Assembly: GCF_042680125.1 (NCBI RefSeq)
Contig: NZ_JBHTNY010000047.1
Reading direction: 5' to 3' (one strand)
Source: Robinsoniella peoriensis
GTDB taxonomy: Bacteria; Bacillota; Clostridia; Lachnospirales; Lachnospiraceae
DNA length: 60,281 nucleotides
Below, piece by piece: positions 8,978 through 17,901 of this stretch (the stretch's first letter is position 1; each line of letters opens with the position of its first letter). The notes below the pieces were generated by a model. That model was not told the DNA's origin. It was given only the letters and a program-made list of their open reading frames with translations, and made no database searches. The translations under genes and the position numbers were made by a program.

Positions 8978-9002
8978 CAATACTATATGGTGTATAGTAT
9001 TG
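8978..9002. promoter_or_regulatory. Perfect palindrome, probable PadR operator
   Basis: CAATACTATA (8978-8987), five-base centre TGGTG, TATAGTATTG (8993-9002): a perfect inverted repeat. It lies 13 bases past the -10 box, over the likely start of transcription. A further half site, CAATACTAT, is at 8944-8952. Confidence 0.75.
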
Positions 9003-9014
9003 CTTTGTGACTAT

Positions 9015-9044
9015 ATTATATGACATATAATATTGGTTTGTCAA
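9015..9044 (-). promoter_or_regulatory. Promoter of the PadR operon
   Basis: Minus strand TTGACA (9039-9044), 18-base spacer, TATAAT (9015-9020); both hexamers are perfect consensus. It is about 100 bases upstream of the padR start. Confidence 0.8.
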
Positions 9045-9061
9045 TAACTATTTTTAAAAAA

Positions 9062-9105
9062 ATAAAAAAATCCACAAATGCCCAAAACGCGGTACATTCG
9101 TGGAT
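9062..9105 (-). terminator. Terminator of the nucleoid-associated protein gene
   Basis: Minus-strand hairpin ATCCACGAATG / CATTTGTGGAT (arms 9095-9105 and 9070-9080) followed by a long T run. It lies ten bases past the stop at 9115. Confidence 0.85.
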
Positions 9106-9114
9106 ATTTTACCT

Positions 9115-10131
9115 CTATTTACTTGTAATACTCCCAATATTCTTAATCAAAACCGAAATACTCCCATCCGGATTTGTAATAAACTCAACAGCATTTTTAT
9201 TATTATACTCTTCCATTGGAATCTTAATTTCAATCCCGGTATCGGTCATGAGATGCTGCTTTCCAAATTTTTTAGTAGTATTTGGATTTTGGGGAGCAAC
9301 CGGTTCGCTGGTTAGATTATACTTCTCCATCTTTTCCTGCACTTCTTCTTTTAATTCGGCTTTCTCCTTAAAAATCTTATCCATTACCACCGGAATATCC
9401 AGGCTGCCTTTTTCCGCCAGTTCCTGGTTGATGATACTCTTTGTCTCCATCTGGACTTCAAATTGTTCGGATTCATTGTAATATTTCTTCTGAACATCCT
9501 CAACCACCCTTGCCACTATCGCCAGCTTAGTTTTGGAAGATAATGTTCCTTTACACCCCAGAAACAAAGAAGAAAAATAATTGGTTTTCACTCCATTAAC
9601 GTCGTATTTCTTTTCAATTAAAGAAATAGCAAAGTCCTCCATATTGATGACTGCTGCTTCTGTGAGCTTTTGTGTTTCCCCCGGAAGAATTGCCTTTTGT
9701 TTGATAATATCATTATTATTACCCCAGGGATCTTCGTTTGTCATATGGGTATAAGAGGTTTTATAATTCATTTTCAACAGCGCCAGATATGGGTGCTGCT
9801 CTATTGTATATGTAACCACCATCAAGTCTGCTGGTGGAATTTCAATATTCTGATTCATAATCGTATATAAAAGCTTTCCGATCTCCTGGGAGATTAAGAC
9901 GAATTTCTCGTCGTCCCATTCTTTTAAAAGTTCATATACTTTTGATTCATCTTTCATAAAACTACAGTTTTTAATTTCATCTCCGGTTATAATACGATGG
10001 ATATGGCTTCTCAAAAAATCACCCAGATCGGATCCATGATCCAGTACTGCATCTGATAAAACCGGCATTCCAATGGTAGAATCCATAATATGAACAATCG
10101 CATTCGTTATCCGGATATCTTCTTTTTCCAT
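9115..10131 (-). CDS. Nucleoid-associated protein, NA37/YejK family
   Basis: A 338-residue protein resembling the 37-kDa nucleoid-associated family (PF04245), whose E. coli member YejK/NdpA binds the nucleoid. Features of the family: an opening ITNAIVHIMD, a middle region with the AxxEEDAF-like segment MEDFAISLIEKKYDVNG, and FFSxxLGCKGTLSSKTK-like residues (seen as YFSSLFLGCKG). The C-terminus is a small beta domain (GSISVLIKNIGSI). It is a single gene with its own terminator. DNA binding is assumed from the family; Gram-positive members are little studied. Confidence 0.82.
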   Translation of the reverse strand: MEKEDIRITNAIVHIMDSTIGMPVLSDAVLDHGSDLGDFLRSHIHRIITGDEIKNCSFMKDESKVYELLKEWDDEKFVLISQEIGKLLYTIMNQNIEIPPADLMVVTYTIEQHPYLALLKMNYKTSYTHMTNEDPWGNNNDIIKQKAILPGETQKLTEAAVINMEDFAISLIEKKYDVNGVKTNYFSSLFLGCKGTLSSKTKLAIVARVVEDVQKKYYNESEQFEVQMETKSIINQELAEKGSLDIPVVMDKIFKEKAELKEEVQEKMEKYNLTSEPVAPQNPNTTKKFGKQHLMTDTGIEIKIPMEEYNNKNAVEFITNPDGSISVLIKNIGSITSK

Positions 10132-10164
10132 AATACACTCCTGTTTTTTATTTCGATAATAGCT

Positions 10165-10794
10165 TTATGACTTACGGGATTTACGATAGCAGAAAGCGCT
10201 GATTAAGGCACCAAGTACCACACCCCCGAGAATCATAACTGCACAATGAAGGAAAAAAGTATCCGGTAAAATTGTAATTACCGGATCTTTAACCGGATCG
10301 AATATCCAATAGTCATTGTTAAAAAAGATGTGGTGAAACGTCACAAATGCCTTATCCCAATTTGCTGCAATAAATATTCCAAGTACAGCCGGCACCGCAA
10401 CTGTAAGGATTCCGGCAATTTTCAGGAAACCGAATTCTTTTCTTTTACGTTTCCATATAGTGCCGGCAATTCCCAAAATCAGGGCTACGATCCCGATAAC
10501 TTCAAAAGCTACGAAGATTCGTTTTACTTCTACAAAATGAATCCTTCCGGGTTCAGACATTGCCAGGGTTGGGAAATTCAGCTCACTTTTTCCAGGCAGG
10601 ACATTATAATCGATCAATGCATCGTAATTTTCCTTTATTTCCTCTTTTGGTAAGCCTGACATCTCGCTGATATTCAGATGGTCAATGTCAAAATAATACA
10701 ATGGCCTGAAATTCAATGTCAGTATTACCGAACAAGAGATAATAAATAACATATAAATCAATGCCAGCACCCAGTTGCTTACGGTTTTTTTCAT
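10165..10794 (-). CDS. Lit-like membrane protein (TIGR01906/DUF1461)
   Basis: A 209-residue protein with four hydrophobic segments (about 8-28, 93-115, 124-145, 181-203). It fits the DUF1461/TIGR01906 family. Characterised members (Lit) move an acyl chain within diacyl lipoproteins to give the lyso form, using two essential histidines. Candidate histidines are here: His86 (GRIHFVEVKR) in the outer loop and His154/His155 (VTFHHIFFNND). It follows hemL by 60 bases with no terminator seen, so it may be co-transcribed with the hem genes. The lipoprotein role is inference from the family. Confidence 0.75.
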   Translation of the reverse strand: MKKTVSNWVLALIYMLFIISCSVILTLNFRPLYYFDIDHLNISEMSGLPKEEIKENYDALIDYNVLPGKSELNFPTLAMSEPGRIHFVEVKRIFVAFEVIGIVALILGIAGTIWKRKRKEFGFLKIAGILTVAVPAVLGIFIAANWDKAFVTFHHIFFNNDYWIFDPVKDPVITILPDTFFLHCAVMILGGVVLGALISAFCYRKSRKS

Positions 10795-10854
10795 ATTATC
10801 TTCTTTCCTCCAGCACGCGTTTTTCTATATCAAATCGCGTCTGAAAATGCAGCA

Positions 10855-12132
10855 CTATCCTGCAAAATAAGCTTTGATAATCTCCAGTGTCTGTTCTAAC
10901 TCAGGCTTTGTATGAGCCGCTGATAAAAACATTGCTTCAAACTGTGAAGGTGCAAGATAAATCCCATGCCCCATCATATATTTACAATAACGGGCAAATT
11001 CTGCCGTATCCGATGTTTTAGCAGAAGCATAATTATCTACCGGATTCTCTGTAAAAAATACACATCCAAGCGAACCTACGTGATTGATCGTACAGTTTGC
11101 ATTGGTTTCTTTTAATATATTGTCAATTTCTGCATAGAACCAATCACCCATGGCATTTAAATTCGTATAAATTTCCGGATGATCCTTTAAGATGTGAAGC
11201 TGTGCCAGTCCTGCTGCCATTGCCACCGGATTTCCGCTCAATGTTCCCGCCTGATAGACAGCTCCTACAGGTGAAACCATTTCCATAATTTCTTTTCTTC
11301 CGCCATATGCTCCAACCGGCATACCGGCTCCTATGATTTTTCCAAATGTTGTCAGATCCGGCTTTACCCCGAAGAATCCCTGTGCCCCATCCAGCGCAAG
11401 ACGGAAACCGGTGATGACTTCATCAAAAATCAAAAGGCTGCCATATTTATCACACAGTTCGCGAAGGCCCTTAAGAAATCCTTCTGATGGTGGTACAACG
11501 CCCATATTGGCTCCTACCGGTTCCACAATGATAGCAGCAATATCTTTACCCATCTCCTGGAATAAAGCATTTACGCTTTCCAAATCATTATAAATTGCAG
11601 AAAGAGTATCTTCCGTGCATCCTGCCGGAACACCCGCACTGTCCGGAACACCGCTTGTCATGACCCCGGATCCTGCTTTTACCAGCATAGCATCAGAATG
11701 TCCATGATAGCATCCCATAAACTTTACAATTTTATTTCGGCCGGTGTATCCTCTTGCTGTACGAACTGCACTCATTACGGCTTCTGTCCCCGAGTTTACC
11801 ATACGCACCATTTCAATCGAAGGCACAATCTCGCAGATCAGTTCTGCCATTTCTACTTCCTTGCGGGTTGCAGCACCAAAACTCAAACCATCCTTACAGG
11901 CATCCAGAACACTTTTCAGAATTTCCGGGTGATTATGTCCCAGGATCATTGGTCCCCAGGAACATACGTAATCCAGATACTTGTTGCCATCTACATCTGT
12001 CATATATGCACCGTCTGCACGCTCAATAAATCGTGGTGCCTCCCCGATAGAACCGAATGCCCGCACAGGGCTGTTCACTCCGCCCGGAATAAAATTTACG
12101 GCTTCATTAAAAAGAGATTCTGATTTTGTCAT
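10855..12132 (-). CDS. hemL: Glutamate-1-semialdehyde 2,1-aminomutase
   Basis: PLP enzyme turning glutamate-1-semialdehyde into 5-aminolevulinate, the second step of the C5 route to tetrapyrroles. Its 425 residues are normal. Landmarks: PGGVNSPVRAF near the start, MVNSGTEAVMSAVR (~115), GCYHGHSD (~145), IFDEVITGFR (~237) and the PLP lysine in LTTFGKIIGAGMPVG (~265). It ends the hem operon; its ATG overlaps the hemB stop by one base (TAATG), so it is translationally coupled. The product feeds the cobalamin genes as well as any haem or sirohaem need. Confidence 0.97.
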   Translation of the reverse strand: MTKSESLFNEAVNFIPGGVNSPVRAFGSIGEAPRFIERADGAYMTDVDGNKYLDYVCSWGPMILGHNHPEILKSVLDACKDGLSFGAATRKEVEMAELICEIVPSIEMVRMVNSGTEAVMSAVRTARGYTGRNKIVKFMGCYHGHSDAMLVKAGSGVMTSGVPDSAGVPAGCTEDTLSAIYNDLESVNALFQEMGKDIAAIIVEPVGANMGVVPPSEGFLKGLRELCDKYGSLLIFDEVITGFRLALDGAQGFFGVKPDLTTFGKIIGAGMPVGAYGGRKEIMEMVSPVGAVYQAGTLSGNPVAMAAGLAQLHILKDHPEIYTNLNAMGDWFYAEIDNILKETNANCTINHVGSLGCVFFTENPVDNYASAKTSDTAEFARYCKYMMGHGIYLAPSQFEAMFLSAAHTKPELEQTLEIIKAYFAG

Positions 12133-13115
12133 TAGCCTATTCTCCCTTCATCCATCATTTTCGCCAGTTCCTTAGCAAAATATGTAATATAAATATCACT
12201 TCCTGCACGATACGCGCTGACTGCCATCTCCTGGATAATCTTTTCTTCATCGATAAATCCCATTTTAGCAGCAGCCTTTACCATTGCATACTCCCCGCTG
12301 ACACTGTAACTTGCTACCGGTACATTCACTATTTTAGAAACTTCCGATATCATGTCCAGATAAGACATTGCAGGTTTTACCATAATAATATCCGCACCTT
12401 CCTCTATATCCAGAAGCGCTTCCTTGATTCCTTCTTTCCGGTTATGGAAATCCATCTGGTATGTTTTGCGGTCACCAAAAGATGGAGCAGAACCGGCTGC
12501 ATCCCGGAACGGCCCATAAAATGCAGAGGCATACTTTACCGCATATGACATTATGGGGGTATTCAGGTGCCCGGCACGATCCAGCATTTCACGTATGGCA
12601 CGCACCCTTCCATCCATCATGTCTGAAGGCGCTACCATATCGGCTCCTGCTTCAACATGGGACAGCGCTGTATCTGCCAAAAGCTTAAGCGTTGCATCGT
12701 TATCCACATCCTGCCCCCGGAGAACACCGCAGTGGCCATGGGAAGTATATTCACACATACAGACATCTGTGATCAGATACATATCCGGAAAGTTTTTCCT
12801 GGCTTCCCGCAGCGCCCTCTGCACAATCCCATTTTCATCATAGGCTCCACTTCCCACTTCATCTTTTTCATCCGGGATGCCAAAGAACATCACACTTTTT
12901 ACCCCGGCATTATTCAATCGTTCCAGTTGAAAATTCATACGGTCCACACTATAGCGATACTGTCCTTCCATGGAGGGAATTTCTTCTTCTATCTGTTCCC
13001 CTTCCCGTATAAAGATCGGATAAACCAAGGATGATTTATCCATCCTGGTTTCGCGCACCATCTTTCTTAATACTTCATTTCCTCTGATTCTTCTTGGCCT
13101 GATTAACATATCCAT
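12132..13115 (-). CDS. hemB: Porphobilinogen synthase (zinc type)
   Basis: Joins two 5-aminolevulinates into porphobilinogen. The 327-residue protein opens with RPRRIRGNEVLRKMVRET. A zinc site is visible as Cys119, Cys121 and Cys129 (DVCMCEYTSHGHCG), so this is the zinc-dependent form. Schiff-base lysines are Lys194 (SYAVKYASAFYGPFR) and Lys247 (IIMVKPAMSYLD). It lies between cobA/hemD and hemL in the hem operon, 50 bases after the former. Assignment is certain. Confidence 0.97.
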   Translation of the reverse strand: MDMLIRPRRIRGNEVLRKMVRETRMDKSSLVYPIFIREGEQIEEEIPSMEGQYRYSVDRMNFQLERLNNAGVKSVMFFGIPDEKDEVGSGAYDENGIVQRALREARKNFPDMYLITDVCMCEYTSHGHCGVLRGQDVDNDATLKLLADTALSHVEAGADMVAPSDMMDGRVRAIREMLDRAGHLNTPIMSYAVKYASAFYGPFRDAAGSAPSFGDRKTYQMDFHNRKEGIKEALLDIEEGADIIMVKPAMSYLDMISEVSKIVNVPVASYSVSGEYAMVKAAAKMGFIDEEKIIQEMAVSAYRAGSDIYITYFAKELAKMMDEGRIG

Positions 13116-13166
13116 TTTATAATCTCTTCTTTCTGATTTATAAATATTGATGCAATACGGTATTTT

Positions 13167-14678
13167 TTAAACACGCTCTGTCGAACAAAGCTCTTCCAGA
13201 CACTCCACTACACTGTCCATTGTTGCCATTCTGGCTACTGCAGTCTGCATCCCAAGTTCAGCTGCAGCTGCCGCGGTCTGCTTTCCAATACATACTGCCT
13301 TTACCTTGGTGTAATCGATATTTTTGACCGCCTGAGAAAATCCTCTGACCGTTGACGCACTGGTGAAGACTGCATAGTCTATATTACCCTGCTTAAATTC
13401 TTTTTGTTCATCGATCAGTTCCTGGGTTTCATAAACCGTGTCATAGGTTGCCACATCCTGAATCTGAACTCCCTTTACCGTTTTTAACTCAGCCAGTAAT
13501 TCCTGACTGCCCATTCTGGCTCTTGGTATCAGAATTTTCTCTGTTCCGGTACATTCTTTTGCCAAGGCAGCTCCCAGCGTTTTTCCATCATAGATTTCCG
13601 GCATGAGGTCTGCATAAAAGCCCCGGTCTTCAAGTGCTTTTCCGGTTCCCTGCCCGATAACTGCAATTTTCGTCTCTGCCAGACTTCGGATATCTATCTT
13701 TTCTTCCTTTAATTTGTCAAAAAACACCTGTACTCCGGTAGGACTGGTAAAAACCACCCATTGATACTGCTTCATGTCCCGAAGACATTTTTTCAGTTTC
13801 TCATTTGTACGGACAGGTTCCGTGCGTATAGCAGGAAGTTCTAATACCTCTGCTCCTTTTTTACGAAGTTTCTCGCTCATAACAGACATTAGCTGCTTTG
13901 GCCTCGTTACCAGAATCTTATTGCCTGCCAGCGGAAGATCTTCGAACCAGGAAAATTCGTCTGCCAATGCACATACTTTGCCTACTACTATAATTGCAGG
14001 CGTTTCGATTCCCTGAAGCTCTACTTCTTTCTCCAGATCAGCTACCGTAGCTACAATCCGTTTTTGTCTGGCAGTAGTTCCCTTTTGTAAAATAGCCGCC
14101 GGCATATCCCCATTCATTCCGGCATCCATAAGCCCCCGGCAAATATCTCCCAGAGAACTTACTCCCATGAGAAATACTAAAGTTCCCCTGGTTCTTACCA
14201 GTGCTTCAAAGTCTATATCATATGGCTGCCCCTGTCGTTTATGACCTGTAATAATATGTAACGAGGAACAAAAATCTCTATGGGTTACTGGAATTCCATT
14301 ATATGCAGGAACCGACAATGCACTTGTAACACCAGGAACCACTTCATATGGAATGCCATTCTTTTTCAGCAATTCCAGTTCTTCTCCGCCCCGTCCAAAT
14401 AAAAAGGGATCTCCCCCCTTCAGTCGTACAACCTTTTTTCCGCCTAATGCCTCTTTTACCAAAACCTGATTTATTTCTTCCTGAGGCATGGTATGACGAT
14501 TTGCACGTTTACCAACGTCGATCAGTTTTGCAGATGAGGGTATCATCCCCAGCACGCCCTGTCCAACCAGTGCATCGTATACGACTACCTCCGCCTCTTC
14601 TAATACCCGTTTTCCTTTTATTGTAAATAATCCCGGGTCGGATGGCCCTGCGCCAACCAGCCAAACTTTTCCTGCCAT
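13167..14678 (-). CDS. cobA/hemD: Uroporphyrinogen-III C-methyltransferase / uroporphyrinogen-III synthase fusion
   Basis: One 503-residue protein with two enzymes. Residues 1-~240 are SUMT (CobA), which adds methyls at C2 and C7 to make precorrin-2: KVWLVGAGPSDPGLFT, VVYDALV, RLKGGDPFLFGRGGEE and TGHKRQG. Residues ~250-503 are HemD, which cyclises hydroxymethylbilane: KILVTRPKQ, VVFTSPTGVQVFF, YAVFTSASTVRGF. The start is 14678, with AAAGGAAGG upstream and one base after the hemC stop; a longer frame reads back over hemC. Such fusions are common in clostridia. It commits uroporphyrinogen to sirohaem/cobalamin, in line with the neighbouring cbi genes. Confidence 0.96.
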   Translation of the reverse strand: MAGKVWLVGAGPSDPGLFTIKGKRVLEEAEVVVYDALVGQGVLGMIPSSAKLIDVGKRANRHTMPQEEINQVLVKEALGGKKVVRLKGGDPFLFGRGGEELELLKKNGIPYEVVPGVTSALSVPAYNGIPVTHRDFCSSLHIITGHKRQGQPYDIDFEALVRTRGTLVFLMGVSSLGDICRGLMDAGMNGDMPAAILQKGTTARQKRIVATVADLEKEVELQGIETPAIIVVGKVCALADEFSWFEDLPLAGNKILVTRPKQLMSVMSEKLRKKGAEVLELPAIRTEPVRTNEKLKKCLRDMKQYQWVVFTSPTGVQVFFDKLKEEKIDIRSLAETKIAVIGQGTGKALEDRGFYADLMPEIYDGKTLGAALAKECTGTEKILIPRARMGSQELLAELKTVKGVQIQDVATYDTVYETQELIDEQKEFKQGNIDYAVFTSASTVRGFSQAVKNIDYTKVKAVCIGKQTAAAAAELGMQTAVARMATMDSVVECLEELCSTERV

Positions 14679-14679
14679 A

Positions 14680-15576
14680 TCAGTTGCCTTCCTTTCTGTA
14701 TTGCTCCCGCAATTCCCTTGCCAAAGCTGCTCCCGCTTTCGCGGCATTTGAGACAGTCTCTACTTTGCTGCCCTTGAGATAAGTATTTGATTCTTCATCA
14801 TAATAAAGCCCTGTCAGGGTAATTTTTCCTTCTTTTACAACTGCATGTGCTGCTACCGGAGAACTGCATCCCCCGTTTAATTCTCTTACAAAAGCCCGTT
14901 CTGCCTCTGCTGCGTAACCAGCTTGTTCATCTGCATAATCTTTTAAAAATCCGTAGTCTTCTCCGGCTCTTCCCTGAATTGCCAGGATCCCCTGACCTGC
15001 GGCAGGCATCATCTCCTCCGGCTCAAAATACCGGCTGATACGCTCTTCCAATCCCAGCCTCTTAAGACCGGCTGCTGCCAGAAGAAGTGCACTGTATTCT
15101 CCATCATCCAGTTTTTTCAGGCGCGTCAGAACATTCCCACGTACGGTCTTAAACTGCGCATTTGGAAATATTTCTTTCATCTGCAGGATTCTGCGCAGGC
15201 TGGAACATCCTATCGGAAGAGAAGAATCCCACTGCGCAGCGCCTTTTGGCAATACCAGCACATCTCTTGGATCTTCCCTTTTCGAATAAGCTACGATTGG
15301 CAGTTCATCCGGCACTTCCATCGGCATGTCTTTTAAACTGTGAACAGACATATCACTTCTTCGATCCAAAAGCGCTTTGTCCAGTTCTTTTACGAATAAA
15401 CCTTTGCCGCCGATTTTATCCAGGGTTTTATCCAGAATAATATCCCCCGTGGTCTTCATCGTCAGCATTTCCACTTCTATTTCCGGATGGTTATTTTTGA
15501 TATGCTCCATAACCATCTCCGTCTGTATTACAGCAAGCCTGCTCTCCCTGCTGCCGATACATATACTTCTGCCCAT
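14680..15576 (-). CDS. hemC: Hydroxymethylbilane synthase
   Basis: Links four porphobilinogens head to tail. The start is set at 15576 (MGRSICIGSRESRLA) because AGAGGGG stands upstream; an earlier in-frame ATG lies over the hemA stop. The 298-residue protein has ESRLAVIQTEMV, HSLKDMP (substrate-binding acid region) and the cofactor-bearing cysteine in ELNGGCSSPVAAHA that holds dipyrromethane. It is the second gene of the hem operon, 13 bases after hemA and one base before cobA/hemD. Confidence 0.97.
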   Translation of the reverse strand: MGRSICIGSRESRLAVIQTEMVMEHIKNNHPEIEVEMLTMKTTGDIILDKTLDKIGGKGLFVKELDKALLDRRSDMSVHSLKDMPMEVPDELPIVAYSKREDPRDVLVLPKGAAQWDSSLPIGCSSLRRILQMKEIFPNAQFKTVRGNVLTRLKKLDDGEYSALLLAAAGLKRLGLEERISRYFEPEEMMPAAGQGILAIQGRAGEDYGFLKDYADEQAGYAAEAERAFVRELNGGCSSPVAAHAVVKEGKITLTGLYYDEESNTYLKGSKVETVSNAAKAGAALARELREQYRKEGN

Positions 15577-15589
15577 ATTACTTTCCCCT

Positions 15590-16819
15590 CTAGCTTTCAT
15601 ATACTTTATTTAATCCTTCCACGCATTCCCGGAAGGTTTCTTTACTGACTTCATCCCGCAGTCCGAACATCATTTTATTCACCACTTTCCCTGCCGCAGA
15701 CTCAATGCTTTCCTGTAAACTAGTCTGAATATCCCGCTCCACCGGCAGATCTTTTAAAATCTTCTGGATGCGTAGCTTCAAATCAATTACGGCACTGTTC
15801 CTGATATCCTGAATTTTGGGAATCATGTCCCTGCATTCATACCATTCAAAAAATTCATTGATCTGACCCTGCAGAATCATTCTGGCATCTTCGATATTCT
15901 TTTTTAATTTCTCATTCTGCATATCTATATGAAAATAATCAATATCATATAACTTTATATAGGGAAGCTCTCTGGCTGACGGCTCAATATCCCTTGGTAC
16001 TGCCAGATCAATCAGCACCATATCATGACAGACGTCCGCCTCCCTGACACAATGTTCTTTTAGTGTATAGTTAGGACTTGCTGTTGCGCTGACGACATAG
16101 TCACACTCTCCAAACAGGGACATACGTTCTCCGTAATCAATTCTCCTGCAGCCATGTGGAATTTCTACGATACCGCTGCGATACTGCCTTACGGTAACCG
16201 TTACATCAGCACCTTCCTGGCACATTACCGTAGCCGTCAGCTTTCCCATCTCGCCATTCCCAATGACCATGCATTTCTTACCACGAAATGTATATCCTTC
16301 CTTTTTCAATACTTCTATCGCCTGATGAATCACGGATTGGTTAGCAGTAGACATCGTCACATTGGTTTTCACCTTTTTTGCTGCTGTAACCGCCATGCGG
16401 AACAATATTTCAAGGACATTATCGGTGGCATAGTGTTCTCTGGCAAAAGAAAGCGCATCCTTTACCTGGGTTATGATCTGGTCTTCGCCTAAAATTTTGG
16501 ATTTCAGCCCGCAGGATACCTCGAACAAATGCCGTACCGCCTCCTCTTCCCGACGCTCCACAAAGTATTCCCGGTACAACTCCTTAGGCACCTGGCGTAT
16601 CTCACACAAAATCTCATACAAAGAACCTTTAAAATCTTCCAGGCAGCTCACCCATAATTCCATTCGGTTACAGGTAGAAATAATAATACTCCCCTGTATG
16701 CCTTCAATTTTTTTCAGTTCCCCGAAAGCCTGGGCGGTACTCTTTTTTGTAAAAGAAAAAATTGTCCGTACATCCAATACTGCCCTGCTGTGGTCAATAC
16801 CTATCATCTGAATCCCCAT
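15590..16819 (-). CDS. hemA: Glutamyl-tRNA reductase
   Basis: First enzyme of the C5 pathway: reduces Glu-tRNA to glutamate-1-semialdehyde with NADPH. The 409-residue chain has the catalytic cysteine in SIIISTCNRMELWV (~residue 48), LSCGLKSKILGEDQI-like substrate residues (seen as SCGLKSKILGEDQI), a Rossmann part (KCMVIGNGEMG) and a C-terminal dimerisation helix. No fused precorrin-2 dehydrogenase is present, so that enzyme must be elsewhere. It leads the hem operon and has a promoter at 16904-16931. GAGG stands eight bases ahead of the ATG. Confidence 0.96.
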   Translation of the reverse strand: MGIQMIGIDHSRAVLDVRTIFSFTKKSTAQAFGELKKIEGIQGSIIISTCNRMELWVSCLEDFKGSLYEILCEIRQVPKELYREYFVERREEEAVRHLFEVSCGLKSKILGEDQIITQVKDALSFAREHYATDNVLEILFRMAVTAAKKVKTNVTMSTANQSVIHQAIEVLKKEGYTFRGKKCMVIGNGEMGKLTATVMCQEGADVTVTVRQYRSGIVEIPHGCRRIDYGERMSLFGECDYVVSATASPNYTLKEHCVREADVCHDMVLIDLAVPRDIEPSARELPYIKLYDIDYFHIDMQNEKLKKNIEDARMILQGQINEFFEWYECRDMIPKIQDIRNSAVIDLKLRIQKILKDLPVERDIQTSLQESIESAAGKVVNKMMFGLRDEVSKETFRECVEGLNKVYES

Positions 16820-16903
16820 AAAACATTCCTCAACATTCTTTTTCTTAAGTCTTTCATACTAATTTTCTAACAATTTGTAATTGAATAGTAACAATCTTTA
16901 ATC

Positions 16904-16931
16904 ATCATAGCACAACATTTTACAAAATCAA
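16904..16931 (-). promoter_or_regulatory. Candidate promoter of the hem operon
   Basis: Minus strand TTGATT (16926-16931), 16-base spacer, TATGAT (16904-16909), about 85 bases before hemA. No riboswitch is seen between it and the gene. Confidence 0.55.
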
Positions 16932-17021
16932 ACAATAAATTTAAAAATATACAATCCATTCCGTACCTTTTTCTATATAAAACAGGATACAAAATCCCGT
17001 AAAATTCCTCATGGATAAATA

Positions 17022-17053
17022 GCCGTACAGGAAAACCGGTACGGCCACTTTTT
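17022..17053 (+). terminator. Plus-strand terminator with no gene in front
   Basis: GCCGTAC (17022-17028), loop, GTACGGC (17039-17045), then CCACTTTTT. It has the form of an intrinsic terminator on the plus strand, yet no plus-strand gene lies upstream in the 200 bases back to hemA. The rest of 16932-17533 holds a second small hairpin (CTATCATAAAAATGATAG near 17063), a CTGCCC-TGT-GGGCAG hairpin near 17263 and no gene that I can support. Confidence 0.55.
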
Positions 17054-17533
17054 CTTAACCGCCTATCATAAAAATGATAGACATTTGATTCATCGCTTGT
17101 CCCTCCCTTCTGACTTTCAAAATACAGCGGTTATATTTAAGAAAAGCACATCCTGATTTATGAATTAACATACATGCATACAAATATTGTTTTAGAATTG
17201 AATTCAATTTTGGCAAATTGGAAATATTCGTAGAGAAATCTACTTGATTTATGATCTTTGACTGCCCTGTGGGCAGGTGATTCGTGGTGTAGGATATGGT
17301 TTCTTTCCGCTTGCAGCATATTATATCACATATTTTTCATAATTGCAATGGTTTTATTTTTATACATCTCATATTGCATATTTATTGTTTGTTCTGCGGT
17401 ATGTTGCTTTTAAGCAGACATATATCCGATAAATAACCATACAACAAAAAGTGGCAGACATTTACTGCGCAGCTTCATCGTATTTTTTCTTCATTTTACT
17501 GGCTTTATCTGCCGGAAAAGTCAAGATATTTTA

Positions 17534-17562
17534 TTGACTTTTATAACTGTACATGGTAAAAT
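17534..17562 (+). promoter_or_regulatory. Promoter of the cbiMNQO-K operon
   Basis: TTGACT (17534-17539), 17-base spacer, TAAAAT (17557-17562), just ahead of the cobalamin riboswitch. Confidence 0.75.
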
Positions 17563-17577
17563 TTTGTCATAATTGAA

Positions 17578-17741
17578 TATCGACAGGTGCTGCTTTATAA
17601 GCAGAGAATAGGAAAGTCGGGTGAAATGCCCGCACGGTCGCGCCGCTGTATAGGAATAGTATTCGTTCATAATGTCACTGTTAGAGAATGGGAAGACGAA
17701 CTGATATGTTAACGCCTGAGTCAGAAGACCTGCCTGCGATA
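17578..17741 (+). ncRNA. Cobalamin riboswitch, long form with peripheral hairpins
   Basis: The B12-box landmarks occur in order: AGGTGCTGC at the 5' side, AATAGGAAAGTCGGGTGAAA, GCCCGCACGGTCGCGCCGCTGTA, a ~65-base peripheral region, then GAGTCAGAAGACCTGCC. P1 closes as TATCG (17578-17582) with CGATA (17737-17741). The long piece between CTGTA and GAGTCAGA is what class-I (adenosylcobalamin-type) aptamers carry. A terminator lies 100 bases downstream, so high cobalamin should stop transcription into cbiM. Confidence 0.93.
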
Positions 17742-17841
17742 AGAGATTTACACATAGTTACGAACGATGGCTAGGTGTGCCCAGATTATTTTGTCGATGT
17801 CCATAGATATCTATGCCCGTCTTCAAGATTTTCTGACCATA

Positions 17842-17883
17842 CGCCTATCTTCTAAACTAATTTGAAGATCAGGCGATTTTTTT
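17842..17883 (+). terminator. Riboswitch-controlled terminator before cbiM
   Basis: CGCCTATCTTC (17842-17852) pairs with GAAGATCAGGCG (17864-17875; one bulged C), followed by a seven-T run. It ends 18 bases before the cbiM start and forms the expression platform of the cobalamin riboswitch. Confidence 0.85.
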
Positions 17884-17901
17884 ATGTAGGAGGAAAGAAG
17901 A

